A stretch of 64,000 nucleotides of DNA from Nostoc sp. CMAA1605 (GCF_021596505.1 NZ_PJIZ01000005.1:87852-151851), one strand, 5' to 3'; positions 29,452 to 40,740 are shown, counted from the stretch's first letter. Numbers and translations: made by a program. The notes: generated by a model not told the origin, from the letters alone.

Positions 29452-30378
29452 ATGAGTGTTGAAAAAAAACATTGGTTACAAATGGCTGTTCAAGTTAAAG
29501 GTTCAGTCCTGGCATCAATATATAGACGGGTAATTGGCTGTGGATTATTTGGAGTTTTCGTTTCTCTACTTTATTACTTAAAATTACCTGTATCACAACC
29601 AATTTTAGGGACTGTTATTCCTAGCATTGTTTTGGGTTTGTTATTAGTTTTTCGCACTAATACAGCCTATGAAAGATTTTGGGAAGGGCGAAAATGTTGG
29701 GGTTCTATAGTTAATAATGTCCGTAACATAGCAAGACAAATTTTAGCATCCGTTGGCGAGACTGCACCAGAAGATAAGAAAGAAAAAATTGGAGCCTTAT
29801 ATTTATTAGTAGCTTTTGCAGTGGCAACTAAAATACATCTTAGAGGAGAATCAGTCAATAATGAGTTAGAAGAATTAATGTCCTCTGCTAAATACTTCAA
29901 ACTAAAAAGCATGAATAATCCTCCTCTAGAAATAGCTTTTTGGGTAGAAGATTATTTACAAAAGCAATATAGAAATAATTCTCTCAATTCTTATCAATTA
30001 ACAGCTATTCAACAATTATTAAATAATTTGGTAGATAATTTAGGTGCTTGTGAACGCATTTTAAAAACCCCCATGCCCCTAGCGTATTCCATTCACTTAA
30101 AGCAATTATTATTACTATATTGTTTGTTACTACCATTTCAAATGGTGCAAAGTTTAGGATGGTGGACAGGTGCAGTTACAGCATTAGTAAGTTTCACCTT
30201 ATTTGGCATTGAAGCCATCGGATTAGAGATAGAAAATCCTTTTGGTTACGATGCCAATGACTTACCTCTTGATACAATTTGTCAGACTATGCGACGTAAT
30301 ATTGATGATTTAATCAGTCTATACTTAACGCGATCGCTCCAAAATAACGAACTATCCCTTTTGCCTCCTGAATTGTAA
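29452..30378 (+). CDS. Bestrophin-family (UPF0187) ion channel
   Basis: GLLLVFRTNTAYERFWEGRKCWGSIVNNVRN; 308 aa. Confidence 0.9.
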   Translation: MSVEKKHWLQMAVQVKGSVLASIYRRVIGCGLFGVFVSLLYYLKLPVSQPILGTVIPSIVLGLLLVFRTNTAYERFWEGRKCWGSIVNNVRNIARQILASVGETAPEDKKEKIGALYLLVAFAVATKIHLRGESVNNELEELMSSAKYFKLKSMNNPPLEIAFWVEDYLQKQYRNNSLNSYQLTAIQQLLNNLVDNLGACERILKTPMPLAYSIHLKQLLLLYCLLLPFQMVQSLGWWTGAVTALVSFTLFGIEAIGLEIENPFGYDANDLPLDTICQTMRRNIDDLISLYLTRSLQNNELSLLPPEL

Positions 30379-30387
30379 ATGGGCATG

Positions 30388-30500
30388 ATGGGGCATGGGG
30401 CATGGGGCATTGGGCATTGGGCATTGGGGTAAATATTTTTCCCTTGTCTCTCTTGTCTCCCCTACACCCCCACACCCCTACACCCCTACACCCCCCACAC
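30388..30500. repeat. STRR arrays (GGGGCAT)n and (ACACCCCT)n-like
   Basis: ggggcatggggcattgggcattgg...; cccctacacccccacacccctacaccccta. Confidence 0.8.
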
Positions 30501-30501
30501 C

Positions 30502-31350
30502 CTACAACCTCCTAATAGCCAGTTCCAAGCCTTCGCACACACCAGCGAGAAAGTCTAAATCTAAAGTGGCAATTGTATCGCTGGGTTGATGATAATGAGG
30601 GTTTCGCAAAAAGGCTGTATCTGTCACCATTATTGCTGGATAACCTGCATCCCAAAATGGTGCATGATCACTTAGTCTGGTTTGAGGTACTATCAAGCCT
30701 CTCTTGGGAACTGGTAGCCACTGACTGGAAATTCCTACTTTGCGGATACTGCGACTCATAGCGATTAAATCAGGAATTGTCCGCAAATTGCCGATTAGGG
30801 CAATAAAATCGCCAGTATTGGGGTAAAACTTCTCTAAAGGCGGCGGATAATTTTGGCCCCCAGGGGTAGAATCACGATACCCTAACATTTCTAGAGACAT
30901 CATCAAACGTAGCGGTTGCTGTTGTTGTCGCAGGAGATTGGCATAGTCAGCACTACCCAACAAGCCATATTCTTCCATATCAAAAGCCACCAGCCGCAAA
31001 GGATATTTAGCTGGTTGGGCAGCAAACTTTCTGGCTAATTCTAGTAATACAGCCACACCCGTTGCATTATCATCAGCCCCTGACGTTCCTGGTACAGCAT
31101 CATAGTGCGCCCCAATTAAAATAGGAGGTAAATCCTGACGTTTAGGTGTGGATTGGGCAGGTAAATTGAGGATGAGATTGTGAAAATCTCTCTTGTTCAC
31201 AGTAAAGGTGTGGATTTCCACACTTCCCCAACAAGAAAATTCTTGGCGGATGTATTCTTGAACAAAGAAATGTCCCGCAGTTGCTAGATAAGGATCGCGT
31301 TCTCGCGCTATCTGTTGGAGGTAATTATGTAATCTTGCTTGTAAATTCAA
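30502..31350 (-). CDS. M28 family peptidase
   Basis: PPILIGAHYDAVPGTSGADDNATGVAVLLELARKFA...AFDMEEYGLLGSADYA. Confidence 0.91.
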   Translation of the reverse strand: MNLQARLHNYLQQIARERDPYLATAGHFFVQEYIRQEFSCWGSVEIHTFTVNKRDFHNLILNLPAQSTPKRQDLPPILIGAHYDAVPGTSGADDNATGVAVLLELARKFAAQPAKYPLRLVAFDMEEYGLLGSADYANLLRQQQQPLRLMMSLEMLGYRDSTPGGQNYPPPLEKFYPNTGDFIALIGNLRTIPDLIAMSRSIRKVGISSQWLPVPKRGLIVPQTRLSDHAPFWDAGYPAIMVTDTAFLRNPHYHQPSDTIATLDLDFLAGVCEGLELAIRRL

Positions 31351-31642
31351 GTGTTTTTCACAGTTTTAATCTCAAATTTATGATGCAGGGATCAAGCAAA
31401 ACCCAACGCAGTAGTTGCACGTATAAAGTTTATATATCTTGGACTGTTGACTGTTGACTAGTGACTATCATGTGAATGTTATTCTAGTGTTGCAACTAAC
31501 TCCTCAAGCTTTTACGCCTCCAACTTTGGCTGCAATCACCCCTATTATACTATTGGGGTAATCTTACCTTGTAGCATTAAGCAAGAGGTCATCCCGCCCA
31601 ATCATAATATATGTATAAGACGCACTAGGAGAAGAGTAACGC

Positions 31643-33718
31643 ATGGGCAAGGTAGTCGGCATCGACTTGGGTACAACCAACTCAGTAGTCGCCGTAATGG
31701 AGGGTGGCAAGCCGGTGGTGATTGCCAATGCAGAAGGAATGCGAACAACCCCCTCCGTGGTAGGCTTCAGCAAAGAAGGCGAACGGGTGGTTGGGCAAAT
31801 GGCAAGACGGCAAACAGTCCTCAACCCACAAAACACTTATTTTGCGGTGAAACGCTTTATTGGGCGCAAGTACGGCGAACTGAACCCAGAATCAAAGCGT
31901 GTTCCTTACACTATCCGTAAAGACGATGTAGGTAATATCAAAATTGCCTGTCCCCGCTTAAGTAAAGACTTTGCCCCAGAAGAAGTTTCAGCAATGGTGC
32001 TGAAAAAATTGGCAGATGATGCTAGTGCATATTTAGGCGCACCAGTAACAGGGGCAGTAATTACAGTTCCCGCTTATTTTAATGATTCGCAACGCCAAGC
32101 AACCCGTGATGCAGGCAGAATTGCCGGGTTGGAGGTGCTGCGGATTCTCAATGAACCGACAGCTGCATCTTTGGCTTATGGGTTAGATAGAGGTGATACG
32201 GAAACCATCTTAGTATTTGACTTGGGTGGGGGAACTTTTGACGTATCAATTCTGGAAGTAGGCGACGGGGTATTTGAGGTTAAATCTACTAGCGGTGATA
32301 CCCAACTGGGTGGGAATGATTTTGATCGAAAAATAGTTGATTGGTTAGCAGAGCAATTTTTAGAAGCAGAAGGCGTAGACTTAAGACGCGATCGCCAAGC
32401 TTTGCAACGTTTAATGGAAGCCGCAGAAAAGGCCAAAATCGAACTTTCTGCTGTCAGTATCACCGAAATTAACTTACCTTTCATCACAGCTACGGAAGAT
32501 GGGCCGAAACATCTAGAAACTCGCATGACACGCGCCCAGTTTGAAGGTTTATGTGATGACTTACTCGGACGTATCCGCAACCCAGTGAAACGGGCTTTAA
32601 AAGATGCAGGTTTGCGCCCAGATGACATTGAAGAAGTCGTACTAGTCGGCGGTTCTACACGAATGCCAATGGTAAAACAACTGGTGCGGAATATGATTGG
32701 CATTGAACCCAGCGAAAATGTCAACCCAGATGAAGTGGTGGCGATGGGTGCAGCCATTCAAGCAGGTATCCTGGCTGGGGAATTTAAAGATGTGCTGCTA
32801 TTGGATGTTACGCCTTTATCTTTAGGCTTGGAAACCATTGGCGGTGTGATGAAAAAATTAATCCCCCGCAATACTACAATCCCCGTTCGCCGTTCGGATA
32901 TTTTCTCCACCTCTGAAAATAACCAAAACAGCGTGGAAATTCACGTTGTCCAAGGTGAGAGGGAAATGGCATCGGATAATAAATCTTTGGGTAGGTTCAA
33001 ACTCTATGGCATCCCACCCGCACCCAGGGGTATACCGCAAATTCAGGTATCATTAGATATAGATGCTAACGGAATTTTGCAGGTGACAGCCTTAGATAGA
33101 ACCACCGGCAGAGAACAAAGCATCACCATTCAAGGGGCTTCTACCTTGAGTGAGTCAGAAGTCAACCGCATGATTCAGGATGCGAAAAAATACGCCGATA
33201 TTGACAGGGAACGCAAAGAAAGAGTAGAAAAACGCACCCGTTCTGAGGCTTTAATTCTGCAAGCCGAAAGACAACTTAGAGAAGTCGCCTTAGAATTTGG
33301 AATGCAGTTTGCCCGCAATCGCCGCCAACGCATCGATAACATTTGCCGAGAACTCAAAGAAAGTCTCAAAGAAGACGACGATCGCGGTATTGATCAAGCC
33401 TACGTAGATTTACAGGATGCTTTGTATGAATTAAATCGCGAAGTCCGGGAATATTATGCGGAAGACGAAGACGACGATTTATTTGGTACCATCCGCGATA
33501 TCTTTGTAGGCGATAAAGATAAAGACCGCGATCGCGACTTTTACCGAGATAATTACCGCGACAACTATCGAGAACGGGACTCTTATAATCGAGACTACAA
33601 CAACAGAGATAATGGACGCGATCGCGATCGTCGTTCCTCCTACGATAATCCTCCCCCCCGCCGCCAACCCCGTCCCAGCTATCAAGATAATTGGGATGAT
33701 GACGATGATTGGGTGTAA
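31643..33718 (+). CDS. dnaK: Hsp70 chaperone DnaK paralog with Arg/Asp-rich C-terminal tail
   Basis: [22 protein letters not shown]; tail [23 protein letters not shown]...WDDDDDWV. Confidence 0.95.
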   Translation: MGKVVGIDLGTTNSVVAVMEGGKPVVIANAEGMRTTPSVVGFSKEGERVVGQMARRQTVLNPQNTYFAVKRFIGRKYGELNPESKRVPYTIRKDDVGNIKIACPRLSKDFAPEEVSAMVLKKLADDASAYLGAPVTGAVITVPAYFNDSQRQATRDAGRIAGLEVLRILNEPTAASLAYGLDRGDTETILVFDLGGGTFDVSILEVGDGVFEVKSTSGDTQLGGNDFDRKIVDWLAEQFLEAEGVDLRRDRQALQRLMEAAEKAKIELSAVSITEINLPFITATEDGPKHLETRMTRAQFEGLCDDLLGRIRNPVKRALKDAGLRPDDIEEVVLVGGSTRMPMVKQLVRNMIGIEPSENVNPDEVVAMGAAIQAGILAGEFKDVLLLDVTPLSLGLETIGGVMKKLIPRNTTIPVRRSDIFSTSENNQNSVEIHVVQGEREMASDNKSLGRFKLYGIPPAPRGIPQIQVSLDIDANGILQVTALDRTTGREQSITIQGASTLSESEVNRMIQDAKKYADIDRERKERVEKRTRSEALILQAERQLREVALEFGMQFARNRRQRIDNICRELKESLKEDDDRGIDQAYVDLQDALYELNREVREYYAEDEDDDLFGTIRDIFVGDKDKDRDRDFYRDNYRDNYRERDSYNRDYNNRDNGRDRDRRSSYDNPPPRRQPRPSYQDNWDDDDDWV

Positions 33719-33819
33719 CGGCATAGGGCATAGGGCATGGGGCATGGGGGAGGCAGCTGCGTGGGCGGGTTTCCCGACTTGAGCGGGCTGCCGTCATTGG
33801 GAATATAATCTACCTCTCT

Positions 33820-33865
33820 AAACCCTTACACCCTTACACCCCTATACCCCTACACCCCTACACTT
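33820..33865. repeat. (ACACCCT/ACACCCC)n STRR array
   Basis: aacccttacacccttacacccctatacccctacacccctacac. Confidence 0.85.
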
Positions 33866-33980
33866 CTGTTTCCTGAATTTGGATTTAGTAATTGGTAATT
33901 AGTATTTAGTAATTGAGTATGAATATTAATCCATTACTAAATTAAAGATTACTAAAATCTCAACTTTAAAAGTTAAATAA

Positions 33981-34979
33981 ATGAATATGCAAAATTTGCA
34001 GAATTTTCGAGATTATTACGAAATTTTAGGAGTAGCTAAAGACGCTACAAACGAGGAAATTAAAAAGAATTATCGGCGGTTAGCTAGACAATATCACCCA
34101 GACCTCAATCCAGGCAATAAAGCAGCAGAAGAAAAGTTTAAAGATATTGGCGAAGCTTACGAAGTCCTTTCGGATACAGCCAAACGCGCCCAATATGACC
34201 AATTTAGCCGCTACTGGAAACAAAAGGGCTTTAGTAAGCAAACACCAAAACCTAAAACTTGGGAACAGAAAGGAGAACGGAATGGCAATCAAAATGTAGA
34301 TCCGAGTCAGTTTGCCAATTTTGAAGATTTTATTAATCAAGTTGTGGGTGTAGGTGGTCGCAAAGACACCAGAAATGGGGCAAGTAGCAGCACTACAACT
34401 GATCCATTTCGCACTCCTAAAAGTAAAGTTCAATATACAGTTCCCAAAAATCCACCACGTCCCACACGGCGGGATATTGAAGCGAGATTAACCCTACCAC
34501 TAGAGAAAGCTTATCAAGGTGGGAAAGAACGGATTAGATTAGAAGATGGGCGATCGCTAGAAGTCGATATGCCCCCTGGGATGGTTACAGGGCAAAGTGT
34601 CCGACTGCGAGATCAAGGTATTGGTGGCGGCGACCTTTATTTAAAAATAACTGTCGAACCACATCCATTATTTAAACTCGAAGGTGCTAATATCTCTTGC
34701 CAAGTACCAGTCACACCCACAGAAGCCGTTTTAGGCGGACAAGTAGAAGCACCCACCCTAGATGGCCCTGTGAAAATGACCATTCCCCCTGGAGTCAGGT
34801 CTGGTCAAAGATTTCGCTTGGCAAATAAAGGTTATCCCACCGAAGGTGGGAAACGAGGAGATCAATTAGTGGAAATCCAAATAATTGCCCCGAAAAACAT
34901 TAGCCAGGAAGAAAGAGAACTCTACGAAAAATTGCGGCAAATTGAAACCTTTAAACCCCGCGCTGATTTATTGGGTTAA
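33981..34979 (+). CDS. dnaJ: DnaJ-class chaperone (J domain + DnaJ C-terminal domain, no Zn finger)
   Basis: [35 protein letters not shown]-terminal substrate-binding domain. Confidence 0.93.
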   Translation: MNMQNLQNFRDYYEILGVAKDATNEEIKKNYRRLARQYHPDLNPGNKAAEEKFKDIGEAYEVLSDTAKRAQYDQFSRYWKQKGFSKQTPKPKTWEQKGERNGNQNVDPSQFANFEDFINQVVGVGGRKDTRNGASSSTTTDPFRTPKSKVQYTVPKNPPRPTRRDIEARLTLPLEKAYQGGKERIRLEDGRSLEVDMPPGMVTGQSVRLRDQGIGGGDLYLKITVEPHPLFKLEGANISCQVPVTPTEAVLGGQVEAPTLDGPVKMTIPPGVRSGQRFRLANKGYPTEGGKRGDQLVEIQIIAPKNISQEERELYEKLRQIETFKPRADLLG

Positions 34980-35014
34980 AATTTTGTCGATAAATTCTCA
35001 CCCATAGAATTAAA

Positions 35015-35929
35015 CTAAAGCAGTTGACGCAATTCTGCAACTGAGTTAGCTGTAATAATCTGGCGTAAAATCTCCTTCAATTGTGCTGTGTCACTAATTT
35101 GATTAATTTGTGACAGTAACTGCAAACCATCATTACCAAATTTCATCTCTAGATTAATTTCGATACTCGAAATTAGTCCTTGTCTTTCACCGCGCGCCTG
35201 TCCGCGTGCTTCACCGCGTGCTTCGCCGCGTGCTTCACCGCGTGCTTCACCCTCACGCAAAATCTCTTGATACCAAGGTGATTCACGTAGCACAGTCATA
35301 TCCCACCTCATAATTTCTTGAACTAAAGAACTCTCTAACACAAACGTAGCAAAAAAAGCTAAGACAGTTTCTAACTGGTTTAACTGTTCATCTGCACGCA
35401 GAATTTGCAATGCTTCTCGAATGACTAATTCATCTTCGCCGCCTTTGAGAATCGGCACAAATGGCAGTAATGAGGGTAGAGGTTCTTGCAAAGCAATGTT
35501 GACATCCACTTCCCAAAGGTTAATCACTCGATAATCTTGGATAACTCTGAGTCCGGCGAAATTGGAAGTAAAACTGGTAGGGATTTCTTCGTTAGTCGTT
35601 TTGAGAATATTGATTAAGACAGGATAGATAGGTAAATTATATTTTTCTTCTGCTAGTCCTGCATAGGCACGCATTCGACGTGGCATTTGTTGCTTGTAGC
35701 GTAATTGCAGTTCGTTGAGAACCAGAAATTCACCGTATTGAGGACTATTAGCACGGATTAAAACATCGCTTTCTCGGCTAATCCATTGAAATTCTGAATT
35801 GAGGATTTCCCCAGCGAGAATATCAGGCATCTGAGTGACCCATCTTACCCAGTTGTCCGGTGCTAGGCTGATTAATTTTTTCGTACTGACATCTGCGGCT
35901 TTAGTCACCTTGCTGCACTCCGAATTCAA
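35015..35929 (-). CDS. Rpn/YadD-like putative transposase/nuclease family protein (DUF4351-type C-terminus)
   Basis: DNWVRWVTQMPDILAGEILNSEFQWISRESDVLIRANSPQYGEFLVLNELQLRYKQQMPRRMRAYAGLAEEKYNLPIYPVLINIL; repeated GEAR. Confidence 0.65.
   Translation of the reverse strand: MNSECSKVTKAADVSTKKLISLAPDNWVRWVTQMPDILAGEILNSEFQWISRESDVLIRANSPQYGEFLVLNELQLRYKQQMPRRMRAYAGLAEEKYNLPIYPVLINILKTTNEEIPTSFTSNFAGLRVIQDYRVINLWEVDVNIALQEPLPSLLPFVPILKGGEDELVIREALQILRADEQLNQLETVLAFFATFVLESSLVQEIMRWDMTVLRESPWYQEILREGEARGEARGEARGEARGQARGERQGLISSIEINLEMKFGNDGLQLLSQINQISDTAQLKEILRQIITANSVAELRQLL
35186..35252 (-). repeat. 12-bp in-frame repeats encoding GEARGEARGEARGEARGQARGE
   Basis: cgcgtgcttcaccgcgtgcttcgccgcgtgcttcaccgcgtgcttcac. 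Confidence 0.9.
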
Positions 35930-36080
35930 AATACCCTAAAAGTAATAGGATGTTGACCTTAGCGTTTGACTTGATCTCTCCCCTAAATCCCTATACTTTC
36001 CGATGCCTAAATTCTATGAAACTAATCGTAACCTAGTAGGGTTAAGAGGTTTACAATATTAAAAAAAACTTGATAGCAAG

Positions 36081-36647
36081 GTGAATCAAACGTCTGTGAA
36101 TCAACACGGGACAATGCCGCAAAGCAGTGAACCCAATTATTACTCATTGCTAGGACTACATCCTTCAGCATCGGTAATTGATATTCGTCGTGCCTATCGG
36201 GAGTTGAGTAAACGCTATCATCCCGATACCACAGAACTAGCTGCTGCTGTTGCTACGCAAAAATTTCAGCAAATTAACGAAGCCTACGCCACGTTAAGTA
36301 ATCCTGAAAGGCGTTTAAATTATGACATCAAGATAGGTTATTCTCGGTTTGGAGTGATTCAAGCACCCCCTGATTTGCGTCATCCTGCTGCTTATAGCTA
36401 CGATTACTCAAAATCAGCTTACTTGGATGCGAGCGATCGCCCACTCTCCTCTGGTGAAATTTTTGCCTTATTCATTTTGGCAGTGACTTTTGTAGGCTGT
36501 TTACTACTAGCAGTAACTATTGGCGTAATTCGTGGTGATCAAGCTTTACAAACCCAGACACCCACACCAGTTGTTACACCAATTTCTTATGTGGGGACTG
36601 GGGATTGGGGACTGGGGACTGGGGAGAAGGAAAAATTGTTTGAGTAA
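36081..36647 (+). CDS. J-domain protein with C-terminal TM segment
   Basis: NYYSLLGLHPSASVIDIRRAYRELSKRYHPDT; TM FILAVTFVGCLLLAVTIGVI; probable GTG start. Confidence 0.85.
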   Translation: MNQTSVNQHGTMPQSSEPNYYSLLGLHPSASVIDIRRAYRELSKRYHPDTTELAAAVATQKFQQINEAYATLSNPERRLNYDIKIGYSRFGVIQAPPDLRHPAAYSYDYSKSAYLDASDRPLSSGEIFALFILAVTFVGCLLLAVTIGVIRGDQALQTQTPTPVVTPISYVGTGDWGLGTGEKEKLFE

Positions 36648-36755
36648 TGAGTAATGAGTAATGAGTAATGACTATTGACTATTGACTATTGACTATTGAC
36701 TATTGACTATTGACTATTGACTATTGACCATTGACTATTGACTATTGACCACTAA
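36594..36755. repeat. STRR arrays (GGGGAYT)n, (GTAATGA)n, (CTATTGA)n
   Basis: ggggactggggattggggactgggg ... gagtaatgagtaatgagtaatgactattgactattgac. Confidence 0.92.
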
Positions 36756-36773
36756 TAAACATTTTGAACTCTT

Positions 36774-37046
36774 ATGTCTACACTGCCTCCTGATACACCT
36801 TTATACAGTCATCCACTGCCACAAATTGAGCAGTGGTTAAAAGAACAAGGTTGTCAACAAGATGAAACACAACTACATTGCTGGCGTATACAAAAAGCAA
36901 GTTGGCAGGCCGAATTGTGGCTGGATATTGAGCAAATAGTGGTGCGATACATCCAAGCCGGGGAAAATGGTCAAGATATCCAACGTGCTTTTAAGTATTC
37001 CTTAAGTCGGGAAGATATTGAACAAGCTGTGTTTTCTGGCCCCTAG
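36774..37046 (+). CDS. DUF3143-type conserved cyanobacterial protein
   Basis: 90 aa MSTLPPDTPLYSHPLPQIEQWLKEQGCQQDETQLHCWRIQKASWQAELWLDIEQIVVRY; adjacent to J-domain gene. Confidence 0.75.
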   Translation: MSTLPPDTPLYSHPLPQIEQWLKEQGCQQDETQLHCWRIQKASWQAELWLDIEQIVVRYIQAGENGQDIQRAFKYSLSREDIEQAVFSGP

Positions 37047-37196
37047 TAGAGCCGAATGCTCAGTATTCAATGAAAATTCAGTCCACAGAGATACCTAGTA
37101 AGTTGCATTATTTCAGCTGTTGATCAAAACTGTAAACCCTCTCCCTTACTCCCTTCTCCCCTGCAATATTAATATGCAGGTTAAAGGTAGAACGGT

Positions 37197-37571
37197 TTAT
37201 CTATTATTGTCTTGGAGTTCGTCAGCACTTCTTTTAGCTGTATCTGGATACACAGAACCCCATTGCTTTATAGCTTCGCCAGATTCTTTAGCAATTCTTT
37301 TGGCTCTTTCAACGGGAGCATCTTCTGTTTGACGAGCTTCTCTATTCCATTCTCCTGTAGTTTTGGGTCTATCAGCATCGTCTTGATGCACAACTTTATC
37401 GACTCTTCTGGTAACAGCATCAGCGTTACGTCCAGATTCTATATTGGAATTTAAGCCGGTTGTTAACACTAAAAAACCAACTAAGACAACAGCAAAAAGA
37501 CGCTTAATTTCCAAGTCCCGAAATATAGATTTGATGGAATTGATTGCTTTAGTAAATAAACTAACCATCAT
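37197..37571 (-). CDS. Conserved hypothetical membrane-anchored protein
   Basis: 124 aa, one TM (RLFAVVLVGFLVLTTGLNS) then a charged tail. Confidence 0.6.
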   Translation of the reverse strand: MMVSLFTKAINSIKSIFRDLEIKRLFAVVLVGFLVLTTGLNSNIESGRNADAVTRRVDKVVHQDDADRPKTTGEWNREARQTEDAPVERAKRIAKESGEAIKQWGSVYPDTAKRSADELQDNNR

Positions 37572-37876
37572 TACACTCCATTGATTAAATGTGGATAATC
37601 TTCAAGTTGGCAGAGATTTATTGATTACTTCAGTAAACATATCCGCGAGTACACCACAAAGATTTATAAAATCAGGTTGTAGCCTCATTTGCGGATATAT
37701 CTAAACCTCTGCAAGCAACTGAGTTCAGCGACGCGATATTGCTTATCTCATCGCTTTAGTCATTGTTGGCACAATTTAAAACTAGCTATAAAAAGCTAGT
37801 TATTCCTCTAGCAAAAGTTATAAATTGTTTATTGTTTGTAGTACCGTAATTGGTATTATCTAAGAACTGAAATCAT

Positions 37877-37926
37877 CTCTAAGAGACGCTGCGCGTAGCT
37901 TGCTTCCCCGTAGAGGTACACTAAAG
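37877..37926. repeat. Dispersed palindromic repeat, copy B
   Basis: ctctaagagacgctgcgcgtagcttgcttccccgtagaggtacactaaag. Confidence 0.8.
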
Positions 37927-37984
37927 ACTTTTTATTTTACTAATATCTAATTACAGAGGTAGATATTTTGTGAATTGGCAACCT

Positions 37985-40606
37985 CTAAATGTTGATTTGT
38001 AATAAATCTAGTTCTCTTGTAAAGATTTCATCTATTGGTAACATTTGACCGTCGGTTGTCATAAATTTATGGTCTTTTGTCGCTCGAATAGTTGAACCAT
38101 CTTCTAAGCCATATTCAAAAATTTCTTGTTGTCCACGATTATGCCATTGTGCAATGAGTTGAGTGTAGACAAGACCATTATGATCAATTGTGTACACAGT
38201 ACATTCAATTTGTTGTTCTACAATCTTACCAATGGGTAAAAAACCATATTCAATTGTCAAAATTTCTGTGTCGTAACTTAAACAATACTCAGCGAATTTC
38301 AACATATCATCAAATAGTTGTTCCGCTACTTGCTTTTTCACTCCATTTTTCGTTGAACCGTCGATAAACTTTTCTTGCTGCTTTTGCATCTCGGAAACTT
38401 TCTTTTTACCCATAGCGCGACGCAGCAAGTCGGCTTGTCCCAGGGAATAGCCAGCCATATCTTGAGCAATTTTCATGATTTGCTCTTGATAAACCATGAT
38501 GCCATAGGTTTCATTTAAAATCGGTTCTAAAATTTGGCTATCATATTGAATGCTTTCTCTACCATGTTTCCGGTTAATAAATTTGGGAATCAATCCCGCA
38601 TCTAAAGGGCCTGGTCGATATAATGCCAAAATAGAAGATATATCTTCAATATTCGAGGGTTTCAAATCTCTGACTATCTGCTTCATGCCAGAAGATTCTA
38701 ATTGAAATATCCCTTCTAATTCTCCTGATTCTAAAAGTTCATAGGTTTTCTGCACATCTTTAGGTAAGGTTGTATGCTCACCTTTAGCTAAGATTTTTTG
38801 TGCTTTACGTTCTTGGTTAGTAATTTCATAGGGGTCAATTTTAAACCCATGATTTTCCGCAATTAAATCAATGGTTTTTTGAATCATGGTTAAATTCTTC
38901 AGACCCAAAAAGTCCATTTTCAATAGACCCATTGATTCCAAGTCTTCCATGAAATATTGAGTAATTACTGAGCCGTCATTATTGCGTTGTAGAGGCACAA
39001 TTTCATCTAATGGTTCGGCAGAAATGACGACACCGGCGGCGTGAACTCCGAAGGTTTTGTTAGTACCTTCAATTCGCATAGCCATATCCAGCCAACGGCG
39101 TACATTAGGGTCATTATCATATTTGGCTTTAAACTCTGGTTCGGGAGTATCATCAGAAATCATCACCTTGAGTTTAGTAGGTTTCCCCCGCACGACAGGA
39201 ATTAATTTCGCCATTTTGTCGGCTTCGCCATAGGGAATATTTAACACTCTGGCGACATCTTTTAATACTGCTTTGGAAGTCAGACGGTTAAAGGTGATAA
39301 TTTGGGCGACTCTTTCTTTACCGTATTTTTCTGTAACATAATCAATGACTTTATCTCGTTGTTCAATACAGAAATCTGTATCAATATCAGGCATTGATTT
39401 ACGTTCTGGGTTTAAGAATCGTTCAAATAATAAGCCGTGATGTACGGGGTCAATATTAGTAATTCCCATTGTATAGGCGACTAATGAACCAGCCGCCGAA
39501 CCTCTACCTGGCCCCACAGGAATGTTATTATCTCTAGCAAATTTGATGTAGTCCCAAACTACTAAAAAGTAGGTGGAAAAGCCCATTTGTTGCAGCATTT
39601 TGAGTTCATATTCCAATCTTTCCCGATAGACTGGATCAACTTCAGAGCGAGATTTGCGATTTAATTTTTCTAATAATCCTTGCCAAGCGACTTCTTCAAC
39701 GTAGGTGTCGGCAGTATGACCAGCCGGGATGGGATAATTAGGAATCCGAGGTTCACCCATAATCTGGTAAGGCTCGACCTTATCGGCTACCTCTAGGGTT
39801 GTAGCGATCGCTTCTGCAATAATATCCTCTGGCAAGTGATCTCGAAATAGCAGGTGCATCTCTTCGGCTGATTTGAGATATTCTGTTCCGCTATAACGCA
39901 TCCGGTTTTCTTCTACAATTAGCTTACCTGTTTGAATACACAGCAAAGCGTCGTGGGCTTCTACGTCAAAACAAGAAATGAAATGTGAGTCGTTAGTCGC
40001 AATAAATTTAATGTTGAGTTCTTTAGCAATCTTAATAACTTCTACATTGACAATCCGGTCTTCTTGTGAACCGTGGTCTTGAATTTCTAAATAAAAATCA
40101 TCTCCAAAAACATCTTTATACCATTGTGCGACTTTCCGGGCTGCATCTGGTCTACCGCTAAGGATAGCTTGAGGAATTTCGCCACCTAAACAAGCACTCG
40201 TAACTATCAAGCCCTCACGATATTTTTGTAACAATTCTTTATTGATACAAGGGCGAGAAAATATACCTTTACCTTGGACACCTTGGAGGTGAGAAATTGT
40301 AGTTAATTTAACTAGATGTTTGTAACCTTTAGTATTTTTCGCGAGAACAACTTGATGATACTTCGGGCGACGTTCTTGTTTTTCAATATCACCGTTAATA
40401 ATATACATTTCATTGCCGATGATTGGCTTGACGTTTTTACTACGGCAGATTTTCAGTAATTCCACTGCACCATACATGACACCATGATCAGTGACAGCGA
40501 TCGCATTTATCCCCAATGCGATCGCCCGATCAATCAAATCCGGTAACTGACTTGCACCATCTAGTAGACTGTAATCGCTGTGTATGTGTAAAGGTACGAA
40601 GGACAT
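37985..40606 (-). CDS. dnaE: DNA polymerase III alpha subunit, N-terminal half fused to split N-intein (DnaE-N)
   Basis: PHP/Pol IIIalpha motifs ([19 protein letters not shown]); ends in the N-intein after [12 protein letters not shown]. Confidence 0.96.
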   Translation of the reverse strand: MSFVPLHIHSDYSLLDGASQLPDLIDRAIALGINAIAVTDHGVMYGAVELLKICRSKNVKPIIGNEMYIINGDIEKQERRPKYHQVVLAKNTKGYKHLVKLTTISHLQGVQGKGIFSRPCINKELLQKYREGLIVTSACLGGEIPQAILSGRPDAARKVAQWYKDVFGDDFYLEIQDHGSQEDRIVNVEVIKIAKELNIKFIATNDSHFISCFDVEAHDALLCIQTGKLIVEENRMRYSGTEYLKSAEEMHLLFRDHLPEDIIAEAIATTLEVADKVEPYQIMGEPRIPNYPIPAGHTADTYVEEVAWQGLLEKLNRKSRSEVDPVYRERLEYELKMLQQMGFSTYFLVVWDYIKFARDNNIPVGPGRGSAAGSLVAYTMGITNIDPVHHGLLFERFLNPERKSMPDIDTDFCIEQRDKVIDYVTEKYGKERVAQIITFNRLTSKAVLKDVARVLNIPYGEADKMAKLIPVVRGKPTKLKVMISDDTPEPEFKAKYDNDPNVRRWLDMAMRIEGTNKTFGVHAAGVVISAEPLDEIVPLQRNNDGSVITQYFMEDLESMGLLKMDFLGLKNLTMIQKTIDLIAENHGFKIDPYEITNQERKAQKILAKGEHTTLPKDVQKTYELLESGELEGIFQLESSGMKQIVRDLKPSNIEDISSILALYRPGPLDAGLIPKFINRKHGRESIQYDSQILEPILNETYGIMVYQEQIMKIAQDMAGYSLGQADLLRRAMGKKKVSEMQKQQEKFIDGSTKNGVKKQVAEQLFDDMLKFAEYCLSYDTEILTIEYGFLPIGKIVEQQIECTVYTIDHNGLVYTQLIAQWHNRGQQEIFEYGLEDGSTIRATKDHKFMTTDGQMLPIDEIFTRELDLLQINI
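37988..38284 (-). other. Split DnaE N-intein coding segment (99 aa)
   Basis: [42 protein letters not shown]...[34 protein letters not shown]; Block A Cys1 and Block B TKDH. Confidence 0.95.
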
Positions 40607-40674
40607 AGTTAGTAGTCAATAGTCAATAGTCATTAGTCAATAGTTATTAGTCATTAGTCAAAAGTCAATACTCA

Positions 40675-40740
40675 TTGGTGAGTGCTGTTAGCGGTAGCGC
40701 GGCGTTTAGCCGGTGCTGAGTGCTGAGTGGTAAGTGGTGA
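40675..40740. repeat. GC-rich ~27-bp module nested in GAGTGCT heptamers (copy 2)
   Basis: gagtgctgttagcggtagcgcggcgtttagccggtgctgagtgctgag. Confidence 0.8.

Noticed and set aside
31480-31642. CIRCE/HrcA operator upstream of dnaK
   Set aside because: No TTAGCACTC-N9-GAGTGCTAA inverted repeat found by eye.
32176-32757. 193-aa antisense ORF in dnaK and other antisense ORFs (3183-3569, 7812-8339, 6214-6594)
   Set aside because: Fully overlap well-supported genes on the opposite strand; compositional shadows.
33366-33797. Antisense ORFs opposite the dnaK tail (143 and 88 aa)
   Set aside because: They mirror the RD-rich codons of dnaK and the downstream STRR; no independent coding evidence.
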